Below are positions 26,800 through 34,030 of a DNA stretch of 64,000 bases, piece by piece; position 1 is the stretch's first letter; every line of letters begins with the position of its first letter. The DNA is taken from the NCBI RefSeq assembly GCF_000384315.1, contig NZ_ARVW01000001.1:1931746-1995745 (forward strand), in the 5' to 3' direction. Position numbers and translations under genes: made by a program. This DNA is from Amycolatopsis nigrescens CSC17Ta-90. Lineage in GTDB: Bacteria; Actinomycetota; Actinomycetes; Mycobacteriales; Pseudonocardiaceae. Below the pieces are notes generated by a model that saw only the letters and a list, made by a program, of their open reading frames with translations, made no database searches and had not been told where the DNA came from.

Positions 26800-27830
26800 A
26801 AATCGGAATTATATTCGGGGGCTGTTCCGAAGAACATCCCGTCTCCGTCAAGTCCGCACAAGAGGTCGCAAAGCACCTCGACCCCGACAAGTACGAGCCG
26901 TTCTGGATCGGGATTACGAAGAGCGGCGGCTGGCTGCTTTGCGACGGCCCTGACGGAGACTGGGAAAACGCCGCCGGTAGCCGTCCGGTCATGCTTTCGC
27001 CGGACCGGAACGTGCACGGATTGCTGGTCCTGGAGCAGGGACGATACGAAACGATCAGCCTGGACGTGGTGTTGCCCGTTCTGCACGGCAAGCTCGGCGA
27101 AGATGGTGCGACCCAAGGCTTGCTGGAGCACTCCGGCATCCCCTACGCGGGCTGCGACATCCAAAGTTCCGCCCTGTGCATGGACAAGTCCCTCGCTTAC
27201 CTCGTCGTCGCCAACGCGGGAATCGCTACGCCGAATTTCTGGACCGTCACGGCGAACGAGAACATCGATCCCGACCAGCTCACCTATCCCGTCTTCGTGA
27301 AGCCGGCCCGTTCGGGGTCGTCCTTCGGCGTCAGCAAGGTGTCTCGCAAAGAAGAACTGCTCGATGCGGTGGAGACCGCGAGGCAGTACGACTCGAAGGT
27401 GCTGATCGAAGAGGCCGTCGTCGGCAGCGAGGTCGGCTGCGCCATCCTGGGGAACGAGCTGGACCTGATCGCGGGCGAGGTGGATCAGATCTCGTTATCT
27501 CACGGGTTCTTCAAGATCCACCAGGAGAGCAACCCGGAAAGCGGTTCCGAAAACTCGACGATAACCGTTCCCGCGGACATTCCAGCAGAGACCCGATCGC
27601 TCGTCCAGGAGACGGCGAAGGTCATCTACCGCGCCTTGGGGTGCCGGGGGCTGGCGCGGGTGGACATGTTCCTGAAGGAGGACGGCACGGTGGCCCTCAA
27701 CGAGGTCAACACCTTTCCCGGCATGACCTCCTACAGCCGTTACCCGAGAATGATGACCGCCGCCGGCTTGCCGCCGGCCGAAGTGATCGACAGGATGGTG
27801 TCGTTGGCGTTGACCGGAAAATTCCAATGA
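26796..27830 (+). CDS. vanA: D-alanine--D-lactate ligase VanA
   Basis: A 344-residue ATP-grasp ligase joining D-Ala to D-Lac, giving peptidoglycan termini with low affinity for vancomycin. The N-terminal IIFGGCSEEHPVSVKSA, VLHGKLGEDGATQGLLE and FVKPARSGSSFGVSKV are family signatures. The omega loop GFFKIHQESNPE has His242, the equivalent of the VanA His that separates depsipeptide ligases from D-Ala-D-Ala ligases. LARVDMFLKEDGTVALNEVN holds the metal ligands. Starts in an ATGA overlap with vanH and ends in an ATGA overlap with vanX. Confidence 0.96.
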   Translation: MKIGIIFGGCSEEHPVSVKSAQEVAKHLDPDKYEPFWIGITKSGGWLLCDGPDGDWENAAGSRPVMLSPDRNVHGLLVLEQGRYETISLDVVLPVLHGKLGEDGATQGLLEHSGIPYAGCDIQSSALCMDKSLAYLVVANAGIATPNFWTVTANENIDPDQLTYPVFVKPARSGSSFGVSKVSRKEELLDAVETARQYDSKVLIEEAVVGSEVGCAILGNELDLIAGEVDQISLSHGFFKIHQESNPESGSENSTITVPADIPAETRSLVQETAKVIYRALGCRGLARVDMFLKEDGTVALNEVNTFPGMTSYSRYPRMMTAAGLPPAEVIDRMVSLALTGKFQ

Positions 27831-28453
27831 ACGACGATTTTGTCTTTGTCGACGAGCTGGTGCCCGGCATACGATGGGACGCCAAGTACGCCACCTGGGA
27901 CAACTTCACCGGCAAACCCGTGGACGGCTACTTGGTAAATCGAGTTGTCGGCACGAGGACGTTGTGCGCAGCACTGGAAGCAGCGCGAGAAAAAGCCGCG
28001 TCCCTCGGCTTCGGCTTGCTCCTTTGGGATGGTTATCGCCCCCAACGCGCCGTGGACAGCTTTCTGCGCTGGTCGAAACAGCCGGAGGACGGCCAGACGA
28101 AGCTACGGCACTACCCCAACATCGACCGAGCCGAGATGTTCGAAAAAGGATATGTGGCAGCAAAGTCGGGCCACAGCCGGGGCAGCACCGTTGACCTGAC
28201 GCTCTACCACTTGGCGACCGGCGAGCTCGCCCCCATGGGCGGCGACCACGACCTGATGGATCCGCTCTCACATCATGGCGCCAAGGGAATCACGCCAGTC
28301 GAAGCGAGTAACCGTCAGCACCTTAGCTACATCATGGAGGCCTGCGGTTTCAACCGGTACGACTGCGAGTGGTGGCATTACACGCTGAAAGACGAACCTT
28401 ATCCGGACACCTATTTCGATTTTCCCATCACGAAGGTACTAATACATGCCTGA
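27827..28453 (+). CDS. vanX: D-Ala-D-Ala dipeptidase VanX
   Basis: A 208-residue Zn2+ dipeptidase that hydrolyses D-Ala-D-Ala in the cytoplasm and so prevents its incorporation. All catalytic residues align by number with enterococcal VanX: Arg71 (LLWDGYRPQ), Zn ligands His116 and Asp123 (KSGHSRGSTVDLTLY), Glu181 and His184 (CEWWHYTLKDEPYP). There is no signal peptide, as expected. The last 8 bases (ATGCCTGA) are the start of the acetyltransferase gene. Confidence 0.96.
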   Translation: MNDDFVFVDELVPGIRWDAKYATWDNFTGKPVDGYLVNRVVGTRTLCAALEAAREKAASLGFGLLLWDGYRPQRAVDSFLRWSKQPEDGQTKLRHYPNIDRAEMFEKGYVAAKSGHSRGSTVDLTLYHLATGELAPMGGDHDLMDPLSHHGAKGITPVEASNRQHLSYIMEACGFNRYDCEWWHYTLKDEPYPDTYFDFPITKVLIHA

Positions 28454-28907
28454 GATCCGTCCGGTACGTGCGGCCGACGCCCCGCGCCTCACCGGACTGC
28501 TGGCCCAGCTCGGGTACCCGAGCGAACTCGACGCGGTGACCAGCCGGCTGGCGGGCGTGCTGAATTCGGCCACCCAGCAGGTGCTGGTCTCCGTTTCGGC
28601 CGACGGCTCCCGCATCGACGGCTACCTAGGTGTCGAGCGGCGATTTCTGCTGGAAGAGGACGAACGCGTCGAGATCACCGGCCTGGTGGTCGATTCGGCG
28701 GCCCGCCGGTCCGGCCTCGGCCGCACTCTGGTGCAGGCCGGCGAACAGTGGGCAGTACAGCAGGGCCTGCACACGGTCGTGGTTCGTTCGAATGTCGTGC
28801 GCCCCGAATCCCACGCGTTCTATGCGGGAATCGGGTACCAGCGGACGACGACCTCGCATACCTACCGCAAGGAGGTCCGGGGCGTGTCCGGACCGGGGCA
28901 GGCGTGA
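28446..28907 (+). CDS. GNAT family N-acetyltransferase in van operon
   Basis: A 153-residue GNAT protein: IRPVRAADAPRLTGLLAQLG at the start, ITGLVVDSAARRSGLGRTLV (acetyl-CoA-binding R-x-x-G-x-G) and a C-terminal SHAFYAGIGYQRTTTSHTYR. The acceptor is unknown. Translationally coupled on both sides (8-bp overlap with vanX, GTGA overlap with the murG paralogue), so it belongs to the resistance operon. It could modify a wall precursor, a glycopeptide amine or something unrelated; sequence does not decide. It is not a FemX/VanK-type aminoacyl transferase. Confidence 0.85.
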   Translation: MPEIRPVRAADAPRLTGLLAQLGYPSELDAVTSRLAGVLNSATQQVLVSVSADGSRIDGYLGVERRFLLEEDERVEITGLVVDSAARRSGLGRTLVQAGEQWAVQQGLHTVVVRSNVVRPESHAFYAGIGYQRTTTSHTYRKEVRGVSGPGQA

Positions 28908-30010
28908 CGGCACCGCGCGTCGTGGTCGCCGGCGGCCATTCGGCCGGGCACATCGAGCCCACGATGAACTTCGCCGACGCGCTGCGCCGGCTGGAGCCAA
29001 CCGCCGAGATCACCGCACTCGGCACCGTGCACGGCCTGGACACCACGCTCATCCCGGCCCGCGGCTACCCGCTCGAACTCGTCCCGCCGGTGCCGCTGCC
29101 GCGCGAACTGAACCGGGCCCTGCTGCAGACGCCGGGCAAGCTGCGCGACTCGGTGCTGGCGGCCGGGGCGGTGCTCGACCGCGTCCGGGCCGAGGTCGTG
29201 GTGGGCTTCGGCGGCTACGTGGCCGCGCCGGCCTACGTCGCCGCCCGCAGGCGTGGCCTGCCGATCGTCGTGCACGAGGCGAACGCCCGGCCCGGAGTGG
29301 CCAACCGGCTGGCGGCCCGGATGACCACGCACGTGTTCACCGCCTCGCCGGGTGTCCGGCTGGCGCACGCCACCGCCATCGGCATCCCGCTGCGGCCGGC
29401 GATCACCGGGCTCGACCGGCCCGCGCTGCGCGACGCCGCCCGGCAGCGGTTCGGCCTTCGATCCGACGGCCCAGTACTGATGGTGACCGGCGGTTCGCAG
29501 GGCGCCAAGGCGATCAACGCCGCGGTATCCGGCGCGGCCGCAGCGTTGCGGGCGGCCGGCGTGCAGGTACTGCACATCACCGGGCCGCAGCACGTGGTCG
29601 AGATGCCGGCCAGTAACCCCACCGACCCCGCCGACCCGCCCTACGTCGTCCTCCCCTACGTCGACGAGATGCAGTACGCCTACGCCGCGGCCGACTTCGC
29701 GATCTGCCGTTCGGGGGCGATGACGTGCGCCGAACTGGCCGCTGTCGGCCTGCCGGCCGCGTACGTCCCGCTGCCGCTGCGCGGCGGCGAGCAGCGGCTG
29801 AACGCCGAGCCGGTCGTCGCGGCCGGCGGGGCACTGCTCGTCGACAACGCCGGCCTCGACCCGGCCTGGATCGAGACCACCCTGATCCCGGTGCTCACCG
29901 ATCACGGGCGGATCGCGGCGATGTCGGCCCGCGCGTCGGCGGCCGGTGCCCTTGACGCGGACGTCGTCCTGGCTCGGCACGTGCTCACCGTGGTCGCCGA
30001 GCGACGCTGA
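28904..30010 (+). CDS. MurG-like UDP-GlcNAc transferase in van operon
   Basis: A 368-residue paralogue of MurG, which adds GlcNAc to lipid I to make lipid II on the inner membrane face. Start is GTG in a GTGA overlap. Actinobacterial MurG signatures are kept: VVVGFGGYVAAPAYVAARR, IVVHEANARPGVANRLAAR, VTGGSQGAKAINAAVSGAAA and ICRSGAMTCAELAAVGLPAA with GGEQRLNAEP. The first glycine loop reads GGHSAGHIEP instead of GGGTAGHIEP. A second MurG tuned for D-Lac-ended lipid I, or one expressed only under glycopeptide stress, are plausible roles. It ends 3 bp from the convergent vanS stop. Confidence 0.88.
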   Translation: MTAPRVVVAGGHSAGHIEPTMNFADALRRLEPTAEITALGTVHGLDTTLIPARGYPLELVPPVPLPRELNRALLQTPGKLRDSVLAAGAVLDRVRAEVVVGFGGYVAAPAYVAARRRGLPIVVHEANARPGVANRLAARMTTHVFTASPGVRLAHATAIGIPLRPAITGLDRPALRDAARQRFGLRSDGPVLMVTGGSQGAKAINAAVSGAAAALRAAGVQVLHITGPQHVVEMPASNPTDPADPPYVVLPYVDEMQYAYAAADFAICRSGAMTCAELAAVGLPAAYVPLPLRGGEQRLNAEPVVAAGGALLVDNAGLDPAWIETTLIPVLTDHGRIAAMSARASAAGALDADVVLARHVLTVVAERR

Positions 30011-30013
30011 TCG

Positions 30014-31147
30014 TCAGCCGCCGGGGTGCGGTGCCGCGGCGGGCAGTTGCACCGTGACGCGAAGTCCCCCGGCGGCCCGGCGGGTGAGGGAGAGGGTGCC
30101 GCCGTGTGCCTGGGTGATGCTCTTCACGATCGCCAGGCCGAGACCGACGCCCGCGTGGTGGTTCCGGATGCGGGTGGAGCCGCGCTGAAACGGCTCGGCA
30201 AGCGTGAAAACCAGCTGCGGCGTGAGCTTCTCGCCGGTGTTCTCGACAGAGAGCATGACGGACTCGGCGTGCACGGCGGTGCTCACCCAGACCGCCCCCT
30301 CCGCGGACAGGTTGTGCATGATCGCGTTGTGCACGAGGTTCGTGGTCAGCTGCAACAGGAGCGCTTGCGACCCGATGGTGGGGCTGATGTCGCCGGAGGT
30401 CTCGATGGTGACGCCGTGCTTTTCCGCGAGCGGGAGCAGTGTTTCGGTGGCTTCTTCCGCGATCAAGGACAGGTCGACCTGTTCTCGGCTGAAGGACCTT
30501 TGGTCGGCGCGGCTGAGCAGGAGCAATGCTTCGGTGAGGTCGATCGCCCTGGCGTTGACGGCGTGCAGGCGTTCGACGAGTTCGCCGGGGTTCCGGTTCG
30601 GATCGTTGCGGGCGACGTCGAGCAGGGTCTGCGAGATCGCCAGCGGGGTGCGCAGCTCGTGCGAGGCGTTGGCGGCGAACCTCCGCTGTTCGGCGACGTG
30701 TGCTTCGAGCCGGGCGAGCATCGTGTCGAAGGCGTCGGCGAGTTCGCGGAACTCGTCCTTGCGGCCTTCCAACTGGATCCGGTGGGAGAGCGATCCGTTC
30801 GCGGCCAGGCGGGTGGCATTGGTGAGGCGGGTCAGCGGCGCGAGCATGCTGCCGGCGAGGATCCAGCCGCCCAGCAGGCCGAAGATCAGCAGGACGGCCA
30901 GCACCGCGGCCACCTTCGGGCCGAAGGCGGCCAGCAGGTCGGAGCGGTCGGGTACGAACATCGGACCGGGCGCCCCTGGCGCATCGAGCGAGTCGCGCCG
31001 CGGGGTGACGATCACCTCGGGTACGTAACGCAGCAGGAACACCCACACCGTCGCGAGCAGCAGGGCGCCCGTGACCATGAGGAACCCCGCGTAGCTGAGG
31101 GTGAGTTTGAGGCGAACGCTCAGGCCAGGTGCCCTAGCCACGTTCAT
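30014..31147 (-). CDS. vanS: Sensor histidine kinase VanS
   Basis: A 377-residue membrane sensor kinase. Two membrane helices (about 17-40 and 78-100) flank a short extracytoplasmic loop of about 37 residues; a HAMP region follows (LAPLTRLTNATRLAANGSLS). The phospho-His is His163 in FAANASHELRTPLAISQ; N box NLVHNAIMHN; G2 box GVGLGLAIVK. The short sensor loop resembles actinomycete VanS proteins that detect glycopeptides. The start overlaps the vanR end by 14 bp. The kinase should phosphorylate VanR, controlling vanHAX and vanY. Confidence 0.88.
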   Translation of the reverse strand: MNVARAPGLSVRLKLTLSYAGFLMVTGALLLATVWVFLLRYVPEVIVTPRRDSLDAPGAPGPMFVPDRSDLLAAFGPKVAAVLAVLLIFGLLGGWILAGSMLAPLTRLTNATRLAANGSLSHRIQLEGRKDEFRELADAFDTMLARLEAHVAEQRRFAANASHELRTPLAISQTLLDVARNDPNRNPGELVERLHAVNARAIDLTEALLLLSRADQRSFSREQVDLSLIAEEATETLLPLAEKHGVTIETSGDISPTIGSQALLLQLTTNLVHNAIMHNLSAEGAVWVSTAVHAESVMLSVENTGEKLTPQLVFTLAEPFQRGSTRIRNHHAGVGLGLAIVKSITQAHGGTLSLTRRAAGGLRVTVQLPAAAPHPGG

Positions 31148-31808
31148 CGCCAGGGTCGATGCGGTACCCGACGCCGGGCACCGTGGCGATCACCCAGGGT
31201 TCGCCGAGCCGTTTGCGCAGTGCCGAGACCGTGATGCGCACGGCGTTGGTGAAGGGGTCCGCGTTCTCGTCCCAGGCCCGCTCCAGCAGGTCTTCGGCGC
31301 TGACGACACCGCCGTCGGCGGCGATCAGGACTTCGAGCACGGCGAACTGCTTCCTGGTCAGCGCGACATAGCGGCCGTCCCGGTAGACCTCGCGGCGGAA
31401 CGGATCCAGCCGCAGGCCGGCGATCTCCCGCACCGGCGGCCGGTTGTGCGCGCGCCTGCGGTCGAGTGCTCTGAGCCTGAGCACGAGCTCTTGCAGCTCG
31501 AACGGCTTGGTGAGGTAGTCGTCCGCGCCGAGCCCGAACCCGGTGGCCTTGTCGTCTAGCCGGTCGGCGGCGGTCAGCATCAGGATCGGCATGCCGCTGC
31601 CGGAGGCGACGATGCTTTCGGCGATCTCGTCACCGGAGGGCCCGGGAATGTCGCGGTCGAGGACGGCGATGGCGTAGGCGTTGATGCTCAGCAGCTCCAG
31701 AGCGGTGTCGCCGTCACCGGCGATGTCGGCCGCGATCGCTTCCAGCCGCAACCCATCGCGAATGGCCTCTGCCATGTAGGGCTCGTCCTCGACGATCAGC
31801 ACACGCAT
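31134..31808 (-). CDS. vanR: OmpR-family response regulator VanR
   Basis: A 224-residue response regulator: receiver MRVLIVEDEPYMAEAIRDGL, phospho-acceptor Asp51 in AIAVLDRDIPGPSG, Lys in DDYLTKPFELQELV, and a winged-helix DNA-binding domain (YVALTRKQFAVLEVLIAADG, NAVRITVSALRKRLGEP). The ATG at 31808 was chosen because the frame upstream is the divergent promoter shared with vanY. Expected to bind the 11-bp-spaced repeats ahead of vanH and vanY. Confidence 0.9.
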   Translation of the reverse strand: MRVLIVEDEPYMAEAIRDGLRLEAIAADIAGDGDTALELLSINAYAIAVLDRDIPGPSGDEIAESIVASGSGMPILMLTAADRLDDKATGFGLGADDYLTKPFELQELVLRLRALDRRRAHNRPPVREIAGLRLDPFRREVYRDGRYVALTRKQFAVLEVLIAADGGVVSAEDLLERAWDENADPFTNAVRITVSALRKRLGEPWVIATVPGVGYRIDPGDERG

Positions 31809-31824
31809 GCTCCCGATGCTACGA

Positions 31825-31895
31825 GCCGGTGCATATCGTCGGCATACCGGAAACCGGATACGTGCTGACAACACCACCTTGCCTTGGCTGGAGGC
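31825..31895. promoter_or_regulatory. Divergent vanR/vanY promoter, copy of the vanH promoter
   Basis: CATATCG (31832-31838) and CATACCG (31843-31849) are spaced 11 bp apart exactly as upstream of vanH, and the surrounding sequence is near-identical to 25691-25734. TGGAGG provides a ribosome-binding site for vanY. The same sites lie about 25-40 bp from the vanR start and may autoregulate vanRS. Confidence 0.75.
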
Positions 31896-32411
31896 ATGAC
31901 CCGCAGTGAATCAGTACGAACAACAGCCCTGAATCGCATCCGGCAACGTGGTGCGCTTGGCGAAGCCGATGGCGCCGTCCCTGCCGGGGTGAAGGTCTTC
32001 GATGACGGGATTCCGGCCGTGGCCAATCTTGATCCGGCTCTTCTCGGTGCCCTGCGTCAGGCCGCGACCGATGCCGCGGCCGACGGGGTCGAGTTCTTCG
32101 TCAATAGCGGCTGGCGTTCCCCGGAATATCAGCATCAGATTCGGCGCAAAGCGGTTTCCAAGTACGGATCCGAAGAGGAGGCCGCCCGGTGGGTGGCCAC
32201 CGCGGAAACGTCCGCGCACGTGCTGGGGGACGCGGTCGACATCGGATCCTCCGATGCCACGGCGTGGCTGTCGGAGCATGGCGCCAGGTACGGACTGTGC
32301 CAGATCTACCGCAACGAGCCATGGCACTACGAACTGCGCCCCGAGGCGATCGAGCATGGCTGCCCGCCCATGTATCCCGACCCCACGCACGATCCGAGAA
32401 TGTGGCGTTGA
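31896..32411 (+). CDS. vanY: D,D-carboxypeptidase VanY, without signal peptide
   Basis: A 171-residue M15B metallopeptidase removing the terminal D-Ala from pentapeptide precursors. Motifs: Arg74 in FFVNSGWRSPEYQHQIR, Zn ligands His108 and Asp115 in SAHVLGDAVDIG, and Glu141/His144 in EPWHYELRPE. No signal peptide or membrane helix is seen, unlike classical extracellular VanY; a cytoplasmic VanXY-like role or unusual export is possible. The upstream promoter duplicates that of vanH. Preceded by GGAGG. Confidence 0.88.
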   Translation: MTRSESVRTTALNRIRQRGALGEADGAVPAGVKVFDDGIPAVANLDPALLGALRQAATDAAADGVEFFVNSGWRSPEYQHQIRRKAVSKYGSEEEAARWVATAETSAHVLGDAVDIGSSDATAWLSEHGARYGLCQIYRNEPWHYELRPEAIEHGCPPMYPDPTHDPRMWR

Positions 32412-32466
32412 CCGGTCGAGCTCCCGGCCCGGATCGCGTACCTCCGGGCCGGGGTCCGGCCGCCGC

Positions 32467-32952
32467 TCAGCTCGTCATGGCGTCGAACATGCCCGCCTCG
32501 TAGGAACCCGCCGGGTTGCGCACGATCACGTTGAGCCGGTTGGCCGCGTTGATCAGGGCGACCTGGGAGACCAGCGCCGCGATCTGGTCGTCGTCGTAGT
32601 GCTTGCGCACCTGGGCCCAGGTCTCGTCGGACACTCCCTTGTGGTGATCGGCCAGCCGGGTGCCCTCCTCGGCCAGTGCCAGCGCGGCCCGCTCGGCCTC
32701 GGTGAACACGATGGCCTCGCGCCAGGTGGCGACCAGGTTGAGCCGGACCGCGGTCTCACCGGCGGCCGCGGCGTCCTTGGTGTGCATGTCGGTGCAGAAA
32801 CCGCAGCCGTTGATCTGGCTGGCGCGCAGCGACACCAGCTCCTGGGTGGACTTCGGCAGTGTCGACTGGGCGATCACCATGCTGGTGTTGGCGAACCGCC
32901 TGCCGAACTTGGCCGCGAGCTCGTTCTCGAACAGGTTGAATCGGGCTTCCAT
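32467..32952 (-). CDS. Carboxymuconolactone decarboxylase/AhpD-like protein
   Basis: A 161-residue CMD-family protein with the AhpD-type redox motif C50-G-F-C53 followed by His57 (INGCGFCTDMHTKDA). Members act as alkyl-hydroperoxidases or oxidoreductases. ATG 32952 has AGTGAGGAC upstream. CMD genes are the standard partners of ECF41 sigma factors; the divergent neighbour is such a sigma gene and an ECF41-type promoter reads toward this gene. Confidence 0.88.
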   Translation of the reverse strand: MEARFNLFENELAAKFGRRFANTSMVIAQSTLPKSTQELVSLRASQINGCGFCTDMHTKDAAAAGETAVRLNLVATWREAIVFTEAERAALALAEEGTRLADHHKGVSDETWAQVRKHYDDDQIAALVSQVALINAANRLNVIVRNPAGSYEAGMFDAMTS

Positions 32953-33003
32953 GACTTCGTCCTCACTTGTGGTGTGGGGTGCTGCTGCACTGGACGAACA
33001 CCA

Positions 33004-33030
33004 GATGCCGGCCACCCGAGCCCTGTGACA
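33004..33030 (-). promoter_or_regulatory. ECF41-type promoter for the CMD gene
   Basis: On the minus strand TGTCACA (33030-33024), exactly 16 bases, then CATC (33007-33004); consensus TGTCACA-N16-CGTC. It lies 52 bp upstream of the CMD gene. Confidence 0.65.
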
Positions 33031-33064
33031 GCGCGGCTTCGTGACCAGTGGCACACCATCCCGG

Positions 33065-33091
33065 TGTCACAGAACGACGGGGCCCGGTGTC
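33065..33091 (+). promoter_or_regulatory. ECF41-type promoter for the sigma gene
   Basis: TGTCACA (33065-33071), exactly 16 bases, then TGTC (33088-33091), 39 bp upstream of the sigma ATG. Together with the reverse-strand copy it makes a divergent autoregulated promoter pair. Confidence 0.65.
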
Positions 33092-33130
33092 TGGTGGGGT
33101 GAGACAGCCGAGAGCGAAGGGGAGCCACCC

Positions 33131-34030
33131 ATGGCCGGCCAGGACGACCGCCCGGACGCCGCCACCGAGGCGTTCCTCACCCACCGCAACCTGCTGTTCA
33201 CGGTCGCGTACGAAATGCTCGGCTCGGCCGCCGACGCGGAGGACGTCCTCCAGGAGACCTGGCTGCGGTGGTCGGGCGTTGACCTCGGCACCGTGCAGAA
33301 CCAGCGGGCCTACCTGGTCCGGATCACCACCCGCCAGGCGCTCGGCCGGCTGCGCACGCTCGGCCGCCGCAAGGAGTCCTACGTCGGCCCGTGGCTGCCC
33401 GAACCACTGCTCACCGCGCCCGACGTGGCCGAGGACGTCGAGCTGGCGGACAGCGTCTCGATGGCGGTGATGCTGGTGCTGGAGACGCTTCAGCCGACCG
33501 AGCGGGCGGTGTTCGTCCTGCGCGAGGTCTTCGCGCTCGGCTACGACGAGATCGCCGAAGCGGTCGGCAAGAGCACGGCCGCGGTCCGCCAGATCGCGCA
33601 CCGCGCGCGCGAGCACGTCGCGGCACGCCGGCCGCGCGGGATCGTGTCCGCGGCCGAAACCCGGGACGCGCTCCAGGCGTTCCAGCGGGCTGTCGAAACG
33701 GGCGACCTGCAGCACCTGCTCGACATCCTCGCACCGGAGGTCGTGATGATGGGTGACGGCGGCGGAGTCGTGCAGGCCATCCCGAAACCCGTGGTGGGAG
33801 CCGACCGGGTCGCCCGCGTGCTGGCCACCGGGATGGCCACCCTCGTCGCCACCCGGTCACTGCACCCGGCAGAGGTCAACGGCTACCCGGCACTGATCTT
33901 CCGGCTGGACGGCGAGGTCGACACGGTCATGGCGGTGCGCCTCGACGACGGCCTCATCACCGGGCTCTACGCCGTGCGCAATCCCGAGAAGCTGTCGCGC
34001 ATGGAGCGGGAAACCGCCCTGCGCCGCTGA
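33131..34030 (+). CDS. ECF41-type (SigJ-like) sigma factor
   Basis: A 299-residue ECF sigma factor with a fused SnoaL-like C-terminal domain. Region 2: YEMLGSAADAEDVLQETWLR; region 4: VFALGYDEIAEAVGKSTAAV; the ECF41 signature linker VGPWLPEPLL is present, and the C-terminus has GDLQHLLDILAPEVVMMGDG and RNPEKL. The start ATG has GGGGAGCC upstream. It is divergent from the CMD gene, and both have ECF41-type promoters. The 3' end overlaps the opposing sigma gene by 74 bp. Confidence 0.9.
   Translation: MAGQDDRPDAATEAFLTHRNLLFTVAYEMLGSAADAEDVLQETWLRWSGVDLGTVQNQRAYLVRITTRQALGRLRTLGRRKESYVGPWLPEPLLTAPDVAEDVELADSVSMAVMLVLETLQPTERAVFVLREVFALGYDEIAEAVGKSTAAVRQIAHRAREHVAARRPRGIVSAAETRDALQAFQRAVETGDLQHLLDILAPEVVMMGDGGGVVQAIPKPVVGADRVARVLATGMATLVATRSLHPAEVNGYPALIFRLDGEVDTVMAVRLDDGLITGLYAVRNPEKLSRMERETALRR

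Noticed and set aside
25756..32411. Part of a glycopeptide biosynthetic gene cluster
   Set aside because: No NRPS, P450, halogenase, Hpg/Dpg or glycosyl-attachment genes flank the van locus; the neighbours are ligA and an ECF41/CMD pair.
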